Source: Phytomonas francai (Eukaryota > Euglenozoa > Kinetoplastea > Trypanosomatida > Trypanosomatidae). From it: a stretch of DNA of 47,162 bases. Positions within the stretch are counted from its first letter, which is position 1, and every line of letters begins with the position of its first letter. A model generated the notes under the pieces. The model was not told the DNA's origin. It did not search any database and worked only from the letters and a program-made list of their open reading frames with translations. The position numbers were made by a program, and so were the translations under genes. The DNA is taken from positions 22,524 through 69,685 of the forward strand of contig MJCC01000015.1 in NCBI GenBank assembly GCA_001766655.1. The letters run 5' to 3'. Below are positions 9,777 to 21,700 of this stretch, one piece after another.

Positions 9777-10463
9777 ATGCTTACCAACTCCACTTCATCG
9801 GGTACGTCAGGGGCTGGAATGAGGCCTGGGGACAACGATACGAAACTCGACCCTGGCAACGTCTCCGCGGAGGAATTAAAGCGGCAAAAACACCGCCGTC
9901 GGCTTGCTCGTATGACCCCCGAGCAGCGTCGGAAGGCGCTCCAATACCAACGCCGCCATAATGAGCGGGATGGGCGCCTCTTTTACTGTGATTACTGCGA
10001 TCTTTTCATCAGCAGAAGCCAAAAATGCTGGCGAAGTCATCTCATCAGTGCACGGCATATGGACGCGGTGGAGGGCTATTATACCATGGCCGCCAACATC
10101 GAATCGCAGTGGATCAGCGAGATCAACGAGCGGGTTGAAAAGGATCATATTAAAAGGCTTTATCGCGAGCAGCGGGCGATCGCGGGGCAAAACGCGGCGA
10201 TCCCGCTCGCCCGCATGCAAATCGCGCCGCATATTCAAGTGGGCGGGCAGGGTTCGCCGGCGAGTACGGCGGCCGCGAGGGCTCCACAGCCGCCACCCCC
10301 CGCGCCCGCCTCCACGCCGTCGGTATCAATACGCGTGGGGGAAAAGGTGGTCTACGCGCCCTCCGTGAAGGTTGCGAATAAGGTGCTCGCCCCGATCCCC
10401 AGCCCTGCTCTTCCTCCTCCTCCTCTTCCTCCTCCTCCTCCTCCTCCTGCGGGTTCATCCTAG
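9777..10463 (+). CDS. U1 small nuclear ribonucleoprotein C-like protein
   Basis: U1-C stabilises pairing of U1 snRNA with the 5' splice site. The ATG at 9777 gives 228 residues. After a charged N-terminal extension of about 65 residues comes FYCDYCDLFISRSQ, then H and H spaced as in the U1-C type C2H2 zinc finger (Cys-x2-Cys-x13-His-x5-His), followed by the typical EGYY segment. The C-terminal third is rich in Pro and Ala and ends in a proline run, as is usual for U1-C. In the family the finger normally begins almost at residue 1, so the N-terminal extension is unusual. The 5' neighbour is divergent. Presence of U1-C implies that some cis-splicing exists in this organism even though no intron is seen here. 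A related zinc-finger splicing protein is the main alternative. Confidence 0.75.
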   Translation: MLTNSTSSGTSGAGMRPGDNDTKLDPGNVSAEELKRQKHRRRLARMTPEQRRKALQYQRRHNERDGRLFYCDYCDLFISRSQKCWRSHLISARHMDAVEGYYTMAANIESQWISEINERVEKDHIKRLYREQRAIAGQNAAIPLARMQIAPHIQVGGQGSPASTAAARAPQPPPPAPASTPSVSIRVGEKVVYAPSVKVANKVLAPIPSPALPPPPLPPPPPPPAGSS

Positions 10464-10988
10464 AAAAGCGATAGGGTATGGGGGCTCGCGCGTTCTCGCT
10501 TTACGAGAGGCGCTCGCTATTGGTTTCCTTTGGACTCCTTGGCAACGATAGAACCCTTTTATAAGGGGAGGGAGGAATGGAGGGTATGGTTTAATCCACA
10601 AGGTCACGCGAACTAGAGCTGGATGGTATACGATAAATAAATAAAAAAGCAAAAGAGCACCTTGTGTTTGGTGTTCTTTTGGGGTGGATGCATGGCAACT
10701 CAGAGGGATACCTTTAAATTCACCTAAGGTCTGCTTGATGACCTCTCGCCAATAATAACTGCGCTTCCCTACGCCATTAAGGCGTACCGTAGTATAGACA
10801 TACTGGACTCGATAATCCTCCCTTCTCGTTCAACTTTTTCATAGGTGCTAGTGACAACAACGAAGAAGGGGGGTCTAATTAGGTAGCTGAGCATTTTTAT
10901 CTTTTTATACATCGATATATATTTGTGTGTGTGATTTTTACGCACGAGACCCCCCTGTAGACGGAACGGGGAAAAAAAAAAAAAAGAA
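10464..10988. other. spacer between U1-C and Vps51 genes
   Basis: Mixed composition, falling to AT-rich towards 10900, with a 14-A run just before the Vps51 start. No further gene seen. Confidence 0.5.
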
Positions 10989-13044
10989 ATGGAACCCAAC
11001 GAGCGTCGGCAGCGTTTGCGCGAGCAAATGCGCCATTTCTACGGCGGCCGCGGCTCGGGCGAAGGGGCGTCGGGGGAGGCCGGGCGTCCGTCTGGCGGGG
11101 CGGTGGCCGTTCCGCCCGCGCTCGACCTGGAGTCGGAGGGCTTCGACGTTGGGGCCTACGCGGCGGCGCTTCTGCGATCGCGCGGCCTTCGCGGGCTCGT
11201 GGAGGCGGACACGGCGCTTCTGCGCGGCGTGGGCGGGCTCGACCGGGCCCTGCAGGAGCTCGTCCAGCGGAACTACGCGAAGTTCCTGGCCGCGACCGCC
11301 GCGATCGCGGCGATGCGGGGGAGCGTGGCGGGGGTGGAGGCGAAGCTGCGGGGGCTCGCCGCGGGCGTGGGCGGGCTCGAGGAGCTCGCGCGCGGCATCG
11401 CGGCCCGGCTCGCCGAGCCCCGCCGCCGGCTCGAGCGCGGCCTCGAGAGCAACCGAAGGCTGCGGAAGCTGCAGTTCCTCGTCGAGCTCCCGCGCACGAT
11501 GCGGCGGCTCATGGACCGCGGCGACGACCACCTCTGCGTGCGCTGCTGGGTCGCCGGGGACGGCTTCCTCGCGCGGCACCCCGACGTCGCCCGGATCGCC
11601 GCGATCCGGGCGGAGTGCCGCGGCCTCGCCGAGGGGCTCTACGGCCGCCTCGAGGCCGCGATGGCCGCCGTCGCGCTCGACGACCCCGAGGCCATGGACA
11701 CCATCCGGCGCTACGTCGAGGACCTCCGGCTCCTGCGATGCGCCGCCCTCCCCCCCCCGCCCGGCGAGGGGGCCGCGGCCGAGGGCGGCTTCGAGGCCGC
11801 GATCCGCGAGGTCCTCCTGCGCGGCGTCGGGCGCGACTTCGCGCGCGCGATGGCGGCGGTCCAGCGCGAGGTCAGGGACGCCCTCGCGGGGCCGGAGGAG
11901 GCCGCGGTGGGCGGCTACGCCGCGGCCCTCTCCGGCGCCAACCTGCGGGAGCCCCTCGCGCAGGCCAAAACGGTCTGCGCGATCCTCGCGGCGAATACGG
12001 CGCGCGTGTACGCGCTCGCGGGCGCCGCGGACGAGGATCGCCAGGTCGAGGCGGCGGTAAAAGCGGAGGTGGGCCAGGCGCTGGCAGCCCTCCTCCCGAC
12101 GGCGCTCGACGGGCTCGACGGGCTCGCCTGGGGATGCCTGCGCGGCATCGCCGAGGCGGGCCGCGGCGGCGTCCTCGCGGCGCCGGCCGCCGTGAGCGCG
12201 GCCGTCGGGACCGCCGTCCAGGGCCTCACCCGCCAGCTAAAGCAGGCGGTCGTCGCCCTGAAAGAGCTCGCGGAGCAGGGCGGGGGCGAGGCCTACGCCG
12301 CGCGCGTCGACCGGGCCGTCGTGGGGCTTCTCCAGCATTGCGCGGAGCGGCTGGAGGAGGCCTCGTACGCGGCGCCGACCGACGCGGCCCTCCGCGCCTT
12401 CGCGCCGGCGAAAACGGAGGAGGGGGAGGGGAAGTCGGAGAGAAAGGAGGAGGACGACGAGAAGGAGAAGGCGGAGGCGGACCGCCACGCCGCTCGGGTG
12501 GCGTTTTCCGCGTCCCGCTTCGTCTACGCCGCGGTGGCGGCCTCGCTGGACGCGCTCTGCGCGGCGCCCCTCGCGCAGGGGGGGGTGGTCCCGGCGGAGC
12601 TCGTGCGGGGGGCCGCCGCGCGGCGCCCGCCCGGAGAAGAGCGCGTCGGCGATGGCCTTCGCCGCCCCCGCCTCGGGCCCCGCAAACATCGCCCCGCCCC
12701 CTTTTCCCTCACCCCCCACGCCGGGGTTCGTCGTGGGATCGGCGCCGGGTCGTCCTACCACCTCCCTCCTCTTCGCGTCTTTCCTATCCCCTCCTCCTTT
12801 CCTCGCGTCTTTGCTATCCTTTTCTTTCCTTTCCCGGCGTGTGCGCGATCAGACAGGAATACCACGCCCCTTTGCCACTTCGGGAGACCGCGCCGTGCTG
12901 GACGAGACGACGGCAAACGCGGATAGGGGGGAGGGTTGCGTGGGCCCGGCCTTCGTTGAGCTCGACCTTGCCAAGACTTCAGCCCACAATCGCAGAAAGA
13001 GCCCACCACGCTATACAACTCAAAAAGTGAGAATCCAAAAATAA
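10989..13044 (+). CDS. VPS51: Vps51 subunit of the GARP/EARP tethering complex, with a likely frameshift near 12610
   Basis: Vps51 links GARP/EARP tethers (with Vps52, Vps53 and Vps54 or Vps50) to SNAREs for endosome-to-Golgi retrieval. The start fits the family: RLREQMRHFYG near residue 10, then a SEGFDV segment near 50 and LVQRNYAKFLAAT near 95, the signature of the Vps51/Exo84/COG1-type N-terminal domain. The rest is Ala/Glu/Arg-rich helix, as expected of a tethering subunit. The frame from ATG 10989 runs to 12926, but after about 12612 third-position GC drops while another frame becomes almost all G/C at third positions (from about 12613, including MAFAAPASGP, to a stop at 13044). A shift at the six-G run 12607-12612 or the eight-G run 12578-12585 is therefore likely, and the true C-terminus is uncertain. 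Confidence 0.78.
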
Positions 13045-13329
13045 ACGCAAACCTCTATGTATTCAGCTAAGCAAAACGCGCAAAGGTAAGAGTATTTTGT
13101 AAACGCATGGATGCATTCATGTACTCTAGGCATGGAGTCGTGTATTTTAAAGTAAAAAAACGTCATGCACATTCTTTACAGTCCTTTGGACGTGATGTAT
13201 TTAATTACGCAGAACGCGAAAAAAAAAAAAAAAGGGGTGGGGGGAAGAAATTCGCTCGTCATTTTTTCAGCCCCATTCGGTGCGTCGTCGTCGGTAAAAA
13301 TAGCAGTAAGAACTTTCACGGCTGGTCGC
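13045..13329. other. spacer between convergent genes
   Basis: AT-rich, with a 15-A run at 13219-13233. The Vps51 gene (+) and the methyltransferase gene (-) converge here, so both 3' ends lie close by. Confidence 0.5.
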
Positions 13330-14222
13330 TCACAACTCCAGGATTTCATCATCGGACGGCTTTTTTTCCCCTCCATCCAAGGGTTTCGGCTGCACATTCG
13401 TATTCAACCGCTCCTTCTCTCCCCTTGCCTCGGTATTTGCCGCGCTGCCGAATAAAAAATACTGCCGTTGGGTGGTGGGAATGGGGGCGCCGAATAAGGC
13501 CTCCGGGGCCATGACCCCACCGGGGTTAAAATCCGCGTTCGCTCGTAGGTGAGCCATCCCACCGCCGGCGCGCCGTTGGTGGGCGTGCAGGCGGCCAATC
13601 ATCCCAACAACCCGCTCGCGCGAGGCCGTCGAGAGCAAAAGCTGAAGTCGCGCGACGCGCGGGAGGGAATGCGGGCGGTTTGCCGTTAACGCAGGCGTCG
13701 TCGTGCCGTCCGGCGCCCCCCCCCCCAATCAAAGCTCACCCGCACGGGAAGAAACCAGCCCTCGGTGAAGCCCTGCGAGCCCGGGCGAGGATTTCGCCCA
13801 TCGCCATCGAGGTTCGCCCTCGCGCGCGTGGTCGTACTATCGGGCTCGACCGCCGCGATCGCGATGCCGTCGGCGAAATCCACGCCGGCGGCGATGCGCG
13901 AAATGAGGGAGTCCTGCCAAGAAGAAGTCGTCCCGTCCGCATCCTTGCGGGGGGGGGGTCGGCCGAGAAGTCCATTCGAGGTCGCGCGGCGGGCGGCCGT
14001 CGTGGGGTCCCCCCAATCGCTCAGAACCGCAGCGGCGCACGAGCCGGCGAAGGAGATCGGCTCTCGCCGAACCTCCAAACCCCCCCGGGAGAGGAGCAGG
14101 TGGATGGCCGGAAAGGGAATCCGCAGAACGCGCGAACGTGCGTAGGGCCCCAGCAGCCGCGCGCCCGCCTCCGTCAGCTCCCCGGCCGCGTTAAACGCAA
14201 GCACGCCCAACTCCAGCAAAGT

Positions 14223-14254
<32 letters not shown>

Positions 14255-16427
14255 AAAAAGAAGACGAAGGGGATACGCATGAGGGCATCCGCCGGGCCGT
14301 TTCCACGGCCATCCCCGCGACCAGCCGGAGCCCGTCGGTTTCCCGCCAAACCATCGAAAGCGCGGTGGTCGACAAAAACGCGCGCATCGCATCGTCGCGA
14401 GGCCGCCTCGGCCCTCCCTTTTCGTCGCCTCGTTGGCCGTTTTCGCGGGGCTGAAAAAAAGGCCGCAGCCACTCCCGCGCCGCGGGGCTGCTCGTCGGCA
14501 GGACGGTAAAGCCGGCCGCGCGGAAGAGCGAGGCCCCCCCGCCGCCGCCGCCGCCGCTCCACGGCAAGCCCCGCTGGAGAAACGACGACGACGACGACGA
14601 GGAAGCAGAGGAGGGAGGAAAGGAAACGGCGGCCCCCCGCGGCGGCTCTTTTTTGCGCAAAATCGCGATAAAAAAGCCCTCCGTTCGCCCCCCGCTCCGG
14701 TGCGGGAGCACGCGCCGGCAGCAGCGCTCGAGCGCCGCCGCGATCGCGTCGGTGCGGGGGAAGAGCTCCGGGCCGACGAGCGCCGTATCCCCCGCCGCGC
14801 GGGCCTCGGCGAAGTCGTCGTAAAACCCGCCGTCCGGCGAGGGCACCGCCCACGTTGGCAGGCCCGGGCTCAAAACCGGCGGCCGCGCGGCCTCCGATTC
14901 GTTCAAGGAAAGCGCGAAAAGCCCGGGCGGGGCCTCGAGCTCGGCGAGCCCGCCGGCCTCGCGCAGGACGGCGGCGACGACGGCCTCGTTCTCGAGGGGG
15001 TTGAGGCTGCAGGTCGCGTAGACGACGCGGCCGCCGGGGCGGCAGCGCGCGAGGCCGGCGCGGAGCAGCGCCCGCTGCCGCCCGACGAAGGCGAGGCCGC
15101 GGCGGGGGTGCCAGCGCCGGAGCTCCGCCGCCCCCCCGCGGCCCTCCCCCGCGCACGGCGCGTCGACGAGGACGGCGTCGAAGACGGCGGAGAATTCCCC
15201 CGCGAAGGCCTCCCCCCGCGCGCGGCTGACGAGGACGCCCGGGGCGTAGTTCCGCAGCCGCCCCGCCAGCCCCGCCGCCCGCGGCCCGTCCGCGTCGTTC
15301 GCGGCGACGACGCCGCCAAAAAGGCCGTCGGCGAGCATCGCCGCCTTCCCGCCGGGCGCCGCGCAGAGGTCGAGGACGGAGTCGCCCGGGCGGGGCGCGA
15401 GGAAGTGGACCGGGAGCATACTCGAGACGCCCTGGAAGGCCACCCCCCGCGCCGCCGCGAGCCCGCGAAGGAGCAGCCGATTCGCGCGAAAGACGGCGGG
15501 GTCGCCGGCGGCGTCGAGGACGTGGGCCCCGCTCCAGGCCGGAAGCCACGTCAGCCGGGAGATCCCCGGGCGGCCACGCAAAAGCCCCATCGTCGAGGAC
15601 GGGAAGGAAAAGGAGGCCTGCACGCGGAAGCCGATCGCGCGCGGACGCGCGCGCAGGGCCGCGAAAAGCTCCAGCGCCTCGCCCTCCCCGCCAACGATGC
15701 CCTGGCGGACGAAATACCGCGTGAAGGAGGGGCTCGGCGCCGCGCTCTGCTCGGCCTGCCGCCGGGAGAGGCCCGCGAGGGCGGCCCCCGCGCGCGCCGC
15801 CGGCGAAATCAACGCGGACCCCGCCGACGGCGACCCCCCCGCGAGCGCGAGCAGCACCGCCGGATCCCCCGCACTCGAAGCTCGCACACGCGAGGAGGAT
15901 TCGGAGGCATTCGCATCCCCTGAGAAAGAGGGGGGGGGGAGGGAAAGAGCGCCGTCGGGGAGGCCCGGCGCGATCCCCTCACCAGCCCCGTCCTTTTCGC
16001 GTACGGCGCCGCCCGAAAAGGGGCACGTCGGCGCGCATTGCCGAAGAAGGTGCTCGATCTGTCGTCGTTCGTCGGCATCGCGGCAGGTCGCGAGGGCGTC
16101 TTTCGCCCAGGCGGTGTCGAAGGGCTCGAGAAAAGACTTCGCCGGGAGCCTGGCAGCGCCCAGCGCGGCCTCGGCGACGGCGAAATCCCCCCGCCGACGG
16201 GCCTCGCGAAGTAAAAGGCTGAAATTCGTGCGAAGCTGCGCACGGCGCTGCGCCGCTTCGCGCTTTACCCCCTGATTGGGGCGAGAATAGCGAAGGGTCG
16301 GATTCAGAAGAAACCGACGAACCGCCTGCTGAACGCGCACGGGGTTTTTGAAGGACGAAAAGAGCGGCTGCAAATCCGTGCACGCAGAGCGGTAGGAGTC
16401 ATATAAAATGAAACGCGTAAGTCGCAT
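13330..16427 (-). CDS. NOL1/NOP2/Sun-family RNA (cytosine-5) methyltransferase, Trm4/NSUN2-like
   Basis: Uses S-adenosylmethionine to make m5C in RNA, probably tRNA. ATG 16427 (MRLTRFILYDS) is preferred over the longer open frame because upstream residues come from an (AAT)n microsatellite. The catalytic domain is clear: SAM motif LDLCAAPGGK at 352-361, the catalytic-cycle cysteines in VDAPCAGEG (Cys425) and YATCSLNPLENE (Cys473), and an upstream ISRLTWLP...SSMLP stretch like Trm4/NSUN2. The long N-terminal part and the C-terminal insertions of poly-Ser and Gly are low-complexity. The continuous frame stops at 13686, but just before it an 11-C run (13716-13726) would let the reading continue into a second frame ending at 13330 (ILEL). 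I annotate to 13330 as the likely full gene, with 13686 as the alternative end. Confidence 0.88.
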
Positions 16428-16448
16428 TCTTCTAGTTGAAACGGATAA

Positions 16449-16479
16449 CAATAATAATAATAATAATAATAATAATAAT
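16449..16479. repeat. (AAT)n microsatellite
   Basis: About ten AAT units just upstream of the methyltransferase start, read as poly-Leu on the minus strand if translated. Confidence 0.9.
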
Positions 16480-17197
16480 TTGTAATCCACACAATCAAAA
16501 AGAACGATGTTGAGTACCAAGAGTCCTTGTTGAAAATAAGATTTGCGCGTCACCGCTGTGTAGCGAACAGGAAAGGAAGGACAGCGGTAACAAGGCAAAG
16601 GAGTTCTAGTCGCGCTACTAGGGATCAAATAGGTGTACTAGAATCTAAGAAGGGAAAAATGCAAATGAATAAGTAGTATCATTAATATATAATTTCGGGC
16701 ATACATATAGATATAGATATATAGATATATAGATATATATGGAACTGCGAAAAGTGTTACCAAGTCTTTGCGCTTTATCATTTTGGTGTATCAATTAAAC
16801 ACGCGAATGTGCGCAAGCGTGGAAAAGGACAAAAAAATGTGAAATCCTAAAAATTTATTCACTTCTAAAGCATCGTAAACCGAACCAAGACTAAAGCAAT
16901 AATGGCATTTTTTACCTCTAATATTTATATACGTATATACTAACTGCTATATCCTACATCTACACCCTGATGCTAACCGTTTTGGAACCTAGAGATCCCT
17001 TACTGACTCAAAAGTTCATGAAATATGCGCATAAACAGTCATGACATGGTGCTTCAAATGCAAGAAGAAACATTCATCGACATCAACTTCATCCTTTCCC
17101 TTTTGTATGGCTCTTACCCTCTCTTCCTAAAGGGTTCCTGATCCTTCATCCATACTGACCCCACTTTTTCCTTTACCGTTGTTGTTTTTTGAACAAT
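16480..17197. other. AT-rich spacer
   Basis: Contains an (ATAG)n/(TA)n tract at 16705-16740. No gene or RNA recognised. Confidence 0.5.
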
Positions 17198-17545
17198 TTA
17201 CTTACAGGGCCACCAGAACTCATCAAACGCGTTAGGGTAAGTATAACGATAGACAAACGTTTTGCGGTATTTGATATCTCGCCCGCGGGAGTCAGTGTAG
17301 ACACCAAGCTCCAGCTCCACATTACGCCACTCTCGCGCGAAACGCTTTACGCGATCCACGCGAGTCTCACCCGGAATGCGCTTTTTCACGTGCGCATTGA
17401 TGTCCTCATGGACGGGATCCCAATGCGGGCTTGGTTGGCGAATATATTTTGAACGACGTGAATAGAATAGCGTCGAAAAGTCTCCCCTATCACCACTTCT
17501 GCTGCTCATAACCCCAATAAGGCATCCAAGTCCACGACGCTGCAT
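17198..17545 (-). CDS. small basic protein, possibly mitochondrial
   Basis: An ATG-started frame of 115 codons, more GC-balanced than its AT-rich surroundings. The first 35 residues hold several Arg and Ser and no acidic cluster, which could be a mitochondrial presequence. The body (SPHWDPVHEDINAHV, then VDRVKRFAREWRN) is a dense mix of charged and aromatic residues, ending in FDEFWWPCK, and looks like a real small globular protein rather than a chance frame. I cannot name its family. A small mitochondrial ribosomal or respiratory subunit would fit size and charge, but that is a guess. Confidence 0.55.
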   Translation of the reverse strand: MQRRGLGCLIGVMSSRSGDRGDFSTLFYSRRSKYIRQPSPHWDPVHEDINAHVKKRIPGETRVDRVKRFAREWRNVELELGVYTDSRGRDIKYRKTFVYRYTYPNAFDEFWWPCK

Positions 17546-18662
17546 GATGCCTACTCCTCCCTCTGCAGATTCGCTCTTTTCTAGAGTACCTTCTCTTTAT
17601 TTTTTCTTGTTGAATATGCCAATAAACTGGATAAATTCACGATATTCAAATATATTTTGAAAGAAGATCTCTTTTCAACTATCTACACGTGTTTTTGGTG
17701 TATGCCGTGTTTCCCTATGTGCTATAACTGTGCCCTTTTGTTCAAACGAGTGAAGTGGAAGATGCCAAACGATAAAGTAAAGAAGAGTGAAATCACGATC
17801 AAGACAACCGAAAAGAGATAACTATAGTTTGGTTGCCAGGACGAATTTTTGTTTATTTCTCTTTTTCGATCTTAACAAAAGTCTTAAACTTTTGTGGCAG
17901 TTCTGACAATATGCAACAGCAAAAGTTCAGTGCCCTTCAAATACCGGTCAATATTACATGTGTATTTTTTACAATCTGTGTGCAGAAAAATATAAAAATA
18001 TTGTGTACATAGATATAGTACAAACACGCAAGAAGGGCTTGCTTACATTATCAGTCAAATTACATTAAATATCCTCCCTTACAAAGACGATTACTACAAA
18101 AGTCATCAATGATATACGTCTCCCAGAAAAAAAAAAAAAAAATATTCGATATACACACAACAAAAATGCACTAAGGGGAAAAATAGATAAAAAAGAAAAG
18201 ATAACAAAAATCGGCCCAAGCCCATATTAAGTTACTTGAAAAAAGCTTAGAATGTGAAAATATTGTAACCATCAGCATTGCAATGCTTATTCTTTCTGGT
18301 AGTAAAAAAAAAAAAAAAAAGCAATCAGTCATCACGATCCTTCGAATACATATAACTCACAACAGGTCAGACAACCAAAGTACCCCACCCCAACCTATCC
18401 ATCCCACACCACCTATTTAAAAAAAAAAAAAAGCGAGGAATTAGTCGACCGCGCGAACTAATAAAAATAGTAACAATAATGAATAAATGATATAGCAAGT
18501 GAACAATATCAAAGGAAAACTAATTAAGATACCGTAAACATAAACCCTCTCGATCTATCTGGATATAGATATCGATAAAGTGAAAGAAAAAGAACGAAAA
18601 TGCGATTGAAGAAAAAAAGAAACTTTTCTCGTATAAACCGACTCACACTATGGTTTTTGGGT

Positions 18663-18694
<32 letters not shown>

Positions 18695-18704
18695 GGTAAA
18701 GGCC
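17546..18704. other. AT-rich spacer
   Basis: Several long A runs (near 18127, 18304 and 18419) and, at 18664-18688, a (TA)n tract. No gene supported. It holds the 3' flank of the kinesin gene. Confidence 0.5.
18664..18688. repeat. (TA)n microsatellite
   Basis: About 12 TA units, immediately past the kinesin stop codon. Confidence 0.9.
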
Positions 18705-21700
18705 CTATTTGACGCCTACCTTGCGCTTCTCGCCAACCTCCTTACCCCCCTTTCCTTTTGGGGCGCTGAGAATGCCTCCGACGGTGTTGCCATTGCTGCT
18801 ATTCGTATGCGTCTTGGGACTATTCGTATCACACCTCTCCAGGGTTTTAAACAGCCGCTGCTGGATGTCGCCGATATCCTTCTGGAGCTGCTGCAGCACC
18901 TCGCGATCCCTCGCGGGGTGGTTTGCGGAGGCCTCCCCCCCTCCAGAGCACCCGCCCACGCGCTTGTTCATCGTGTTGAGCTTCAAAAGGGCAAACTCGA
19001 TGGACTCGCGGAGCTCCGACTCGCGGCGGGTGCTCGCGCGGGGGGCGGGGGCCGCGGTTGTCGTCAGCGGCTGCAGGGGTACCAACGACGAGGGCGTCTC
19101 GCTCCCGCTATTCCTCGCGGCCTTGCCGTTTCCGGCGTTCGGGGGGAGAAGTGGGAGCGGGTTGGCCCCGTCCCGCGCGGCGACGGCCGGCAGGCCCTTC
19201 TCGCGCTCGAGCGAGGCCAGCCGCGCGGCCTGCTCGGCGAGCTGCTCGCTCAGCAGCCGGTTCTCGCGCTCCTTGCGCTCGAGGTCCTCGAGCAGGTAAT
19301 CGGCCTCGAAGAGCGCGTCGTCGTCGTCGTCGTCGTTGTCGTTGTCGTTGTTGGGGTTGTTGGTTTCGTTGGGGTGGTCGTCGAGGAGGTTGTTGGAGGT
19401 GCTATAAGGGTCGTCGTCGTCGTCGTTGGCGCCGCCGTCGGCGTCCTCGACGATGCGGGGGTACTGCAGGAGGTCGTCGGGGGTGGCGCGGGTAGGGCAG
19501 GGCCACGCGCTCGGCGAGGCCACGAAGTCGACGCGGTGCACCGTGCAGGCCTCCTCGGAGAAGATGAAGAGGTCGAACTTGCGGTTCTTCGCGAACTCCT
19601 GGGCCTTTGGCGGGGCGGCGGGGAGGGCCTCGGCGGCGGGCGCGTCCGCGGGCGGGGGCGGCAAGCTCGCCTCGGCGCCGCCGGAGCGCACGACGCCCTC
19701 GACCTTGACGATAACCCGCCCGGAGCTCACGTGCTCGACGGCGGCCTCGCGGTTCCAGTAGGAGTCCATCCCCCCGACGCGCGCGCCGTCCGCGGGGTCG
19801 TAGAGCCGGAGGCGCAAAAAGGTGCCCGGGCTGAAGGCGACGATCGTGAGCCGCCCGGCGGCCTCCACGAGCGCCGACCCCGCGCGCTCCCCCCAGGCCC
19901 CGGCGAGGGAGGCGCAGGCCCACTCCCCGCCCGCGCCCAGCGGCGCCACCGCGACCTCGCTCGAATCGCAGTAGACGGAGACGCGGAAGTCGTCGCGGCA
20001 GGGGGTCTCGGTGAAGGGGATGTAGACGTAGTCGACGCCGCCGGCGAGGCTCGCGGAGGTCGTGATATAGCAATTGCTCGCGACCCCGTTGCTCGCGACG
20101 AAGGACGAGCCCTGCGGGAGCGGCACCAGCGCCTTCACGTAGCGCCGCCCCGGCGCGAAGTCGCTGCGGAAGACGCGGCCGTGCAGCTTCGGCCGGGGGT
20201 TCGGGGCCTCCGCGCCGTCCTGCCCCGCCCGCGCGCGCTGCTCGTCGAGGGCGCGGTAGGAGAGGACGAAGACGACGCGACAGGGCTCGCGGGGGTGGAG
20301 GTGGAGCTGGGGGTTGCAGCGCCAGTCGAAGGCGTCGCCGCCGCGGCCGGTGAACTCGGTCCAGGCCCCGTCGACGACCGTGTGCACCCACCCCACCTGC
20401 TCCGGCACCCCCGTCAGCTCGATCCGGCGGTCCGCGAAGGCCGAGAGCGCGAACTCCGTCTGCCGCCCCCGCTGGCTCGTGAAGGCGACCACCACATAGG
20501 GCGTCTCGCTCGCCGGAAGCCGGCAGTGCAGCACGTTCTCGCAGTTCGACGTGTACTTCCCGATCTCGACCATCTTGCTGTGGAAGTCGAGCTGCTTCAG
20601 GCCAAGCCGCGTGAGGTCGGGGTCGCCCGTGAAGATCGCGATGCCCATGTAGACCGTGCTGTTCCGCAGCCGCTTCCGCATCCGAGCCTCGTACAGGGTG
20701 TCCTGCAGGATGAAGGCGATGTCGCTCTCCTCGTACACGCGCAGGTAGAACTGGGGGTTGTCCATGAAGGTGGAGAAGATCGGGCGGCCGCCGCTCGACG
20801 CGGGCCCCCACCGGTCCTGCACCGTGACCCCGAAGTACGGGAAGGCCGCGGTGGCCTCCTGCGCGGTCGCGCGGCCGAAGCCCTCGCGCGCGGTGTTCGT
20901 CCCGAAGGCCCGCGCGAGCCCCTCGAGCAGGCGGAACTTCACCTCCCCGTACCGCGGGTGCGCGGCGACGACGGCCATGTTCGCCGGGCTACTACAGCAG
21001 AGACTCACGAGGGCGTAGGAGGCGAGGATCGGGACCTGGTGGTCCCGCGCCCCGCCCGCGCTGAAGAGCACCCCGACGAGCAGATCGACCCCGCCGAGCG
21101 CGGCGATGCGGGCCTGCGCGGCCGGGTTCCCGTGCGCGAGCCGCCCCAGGCAGTTCGCCGCGGCCTTCGTCAGGTTCACAACCTCCACGGGCGCCGCCCG
21201 GATCGTCGCCAGGAGCTTCGGGATCACGCCGAGCCCGTCGAGCCGCCGGACCGCCTCCGGATAGGCGTCGACGATCGTCGCCACCGCCCCGCAGGCGGCC
21301 TCCTGCACCTGCTGATTCGGGTAGTCGTGGATGAGCCCGACGAGCTCCGCGTAGACGGCGGGCGGCAGGAGGGCCTTGTTCTTGAGCGAGCCCCGGCAGA
21401 CCGCCTCCAGCGCCACGCACGCGGCCTCCTTGCAGCGCTCCTCCTCGACCTGCAGGAGCCGCGCGAGCGCGTGCAGGCCGTCCAGCCGCGAGATCAGGTC
21501 CAGCCCGCCCTCGTCGATCACGCTCGCGAGCGTCTGGGCGGCGTTGGCGCGGTAGAAGGTCGAGACGGAGGTCTTGACAAAGTGCACCAGACGCTCCAGC
21601 CCGCCAAGCTCGCGGAAGGTCTCCTTCGACTCCGGAAAGAGAACGCAGTGCGAGGTGAGCTCGTCGAAGGTCTCCGGAAGGTTCGCCATGATCCGGCTGA

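Noticed and set aside
12652..13044. Separate small plus-strand gene after Vps51
   Set aside because: It begins inside the Vps51 coding region with continuous third-position GC from upstream, so it is better read as the frameshifted C-terminus of Vps51.
14433..15923. Plus-strand and alternative minus-strand frames across the methyltransferase
   Set aside because: Arg/Ala/Gly-rich shadows of the NSUN gene without any domain.
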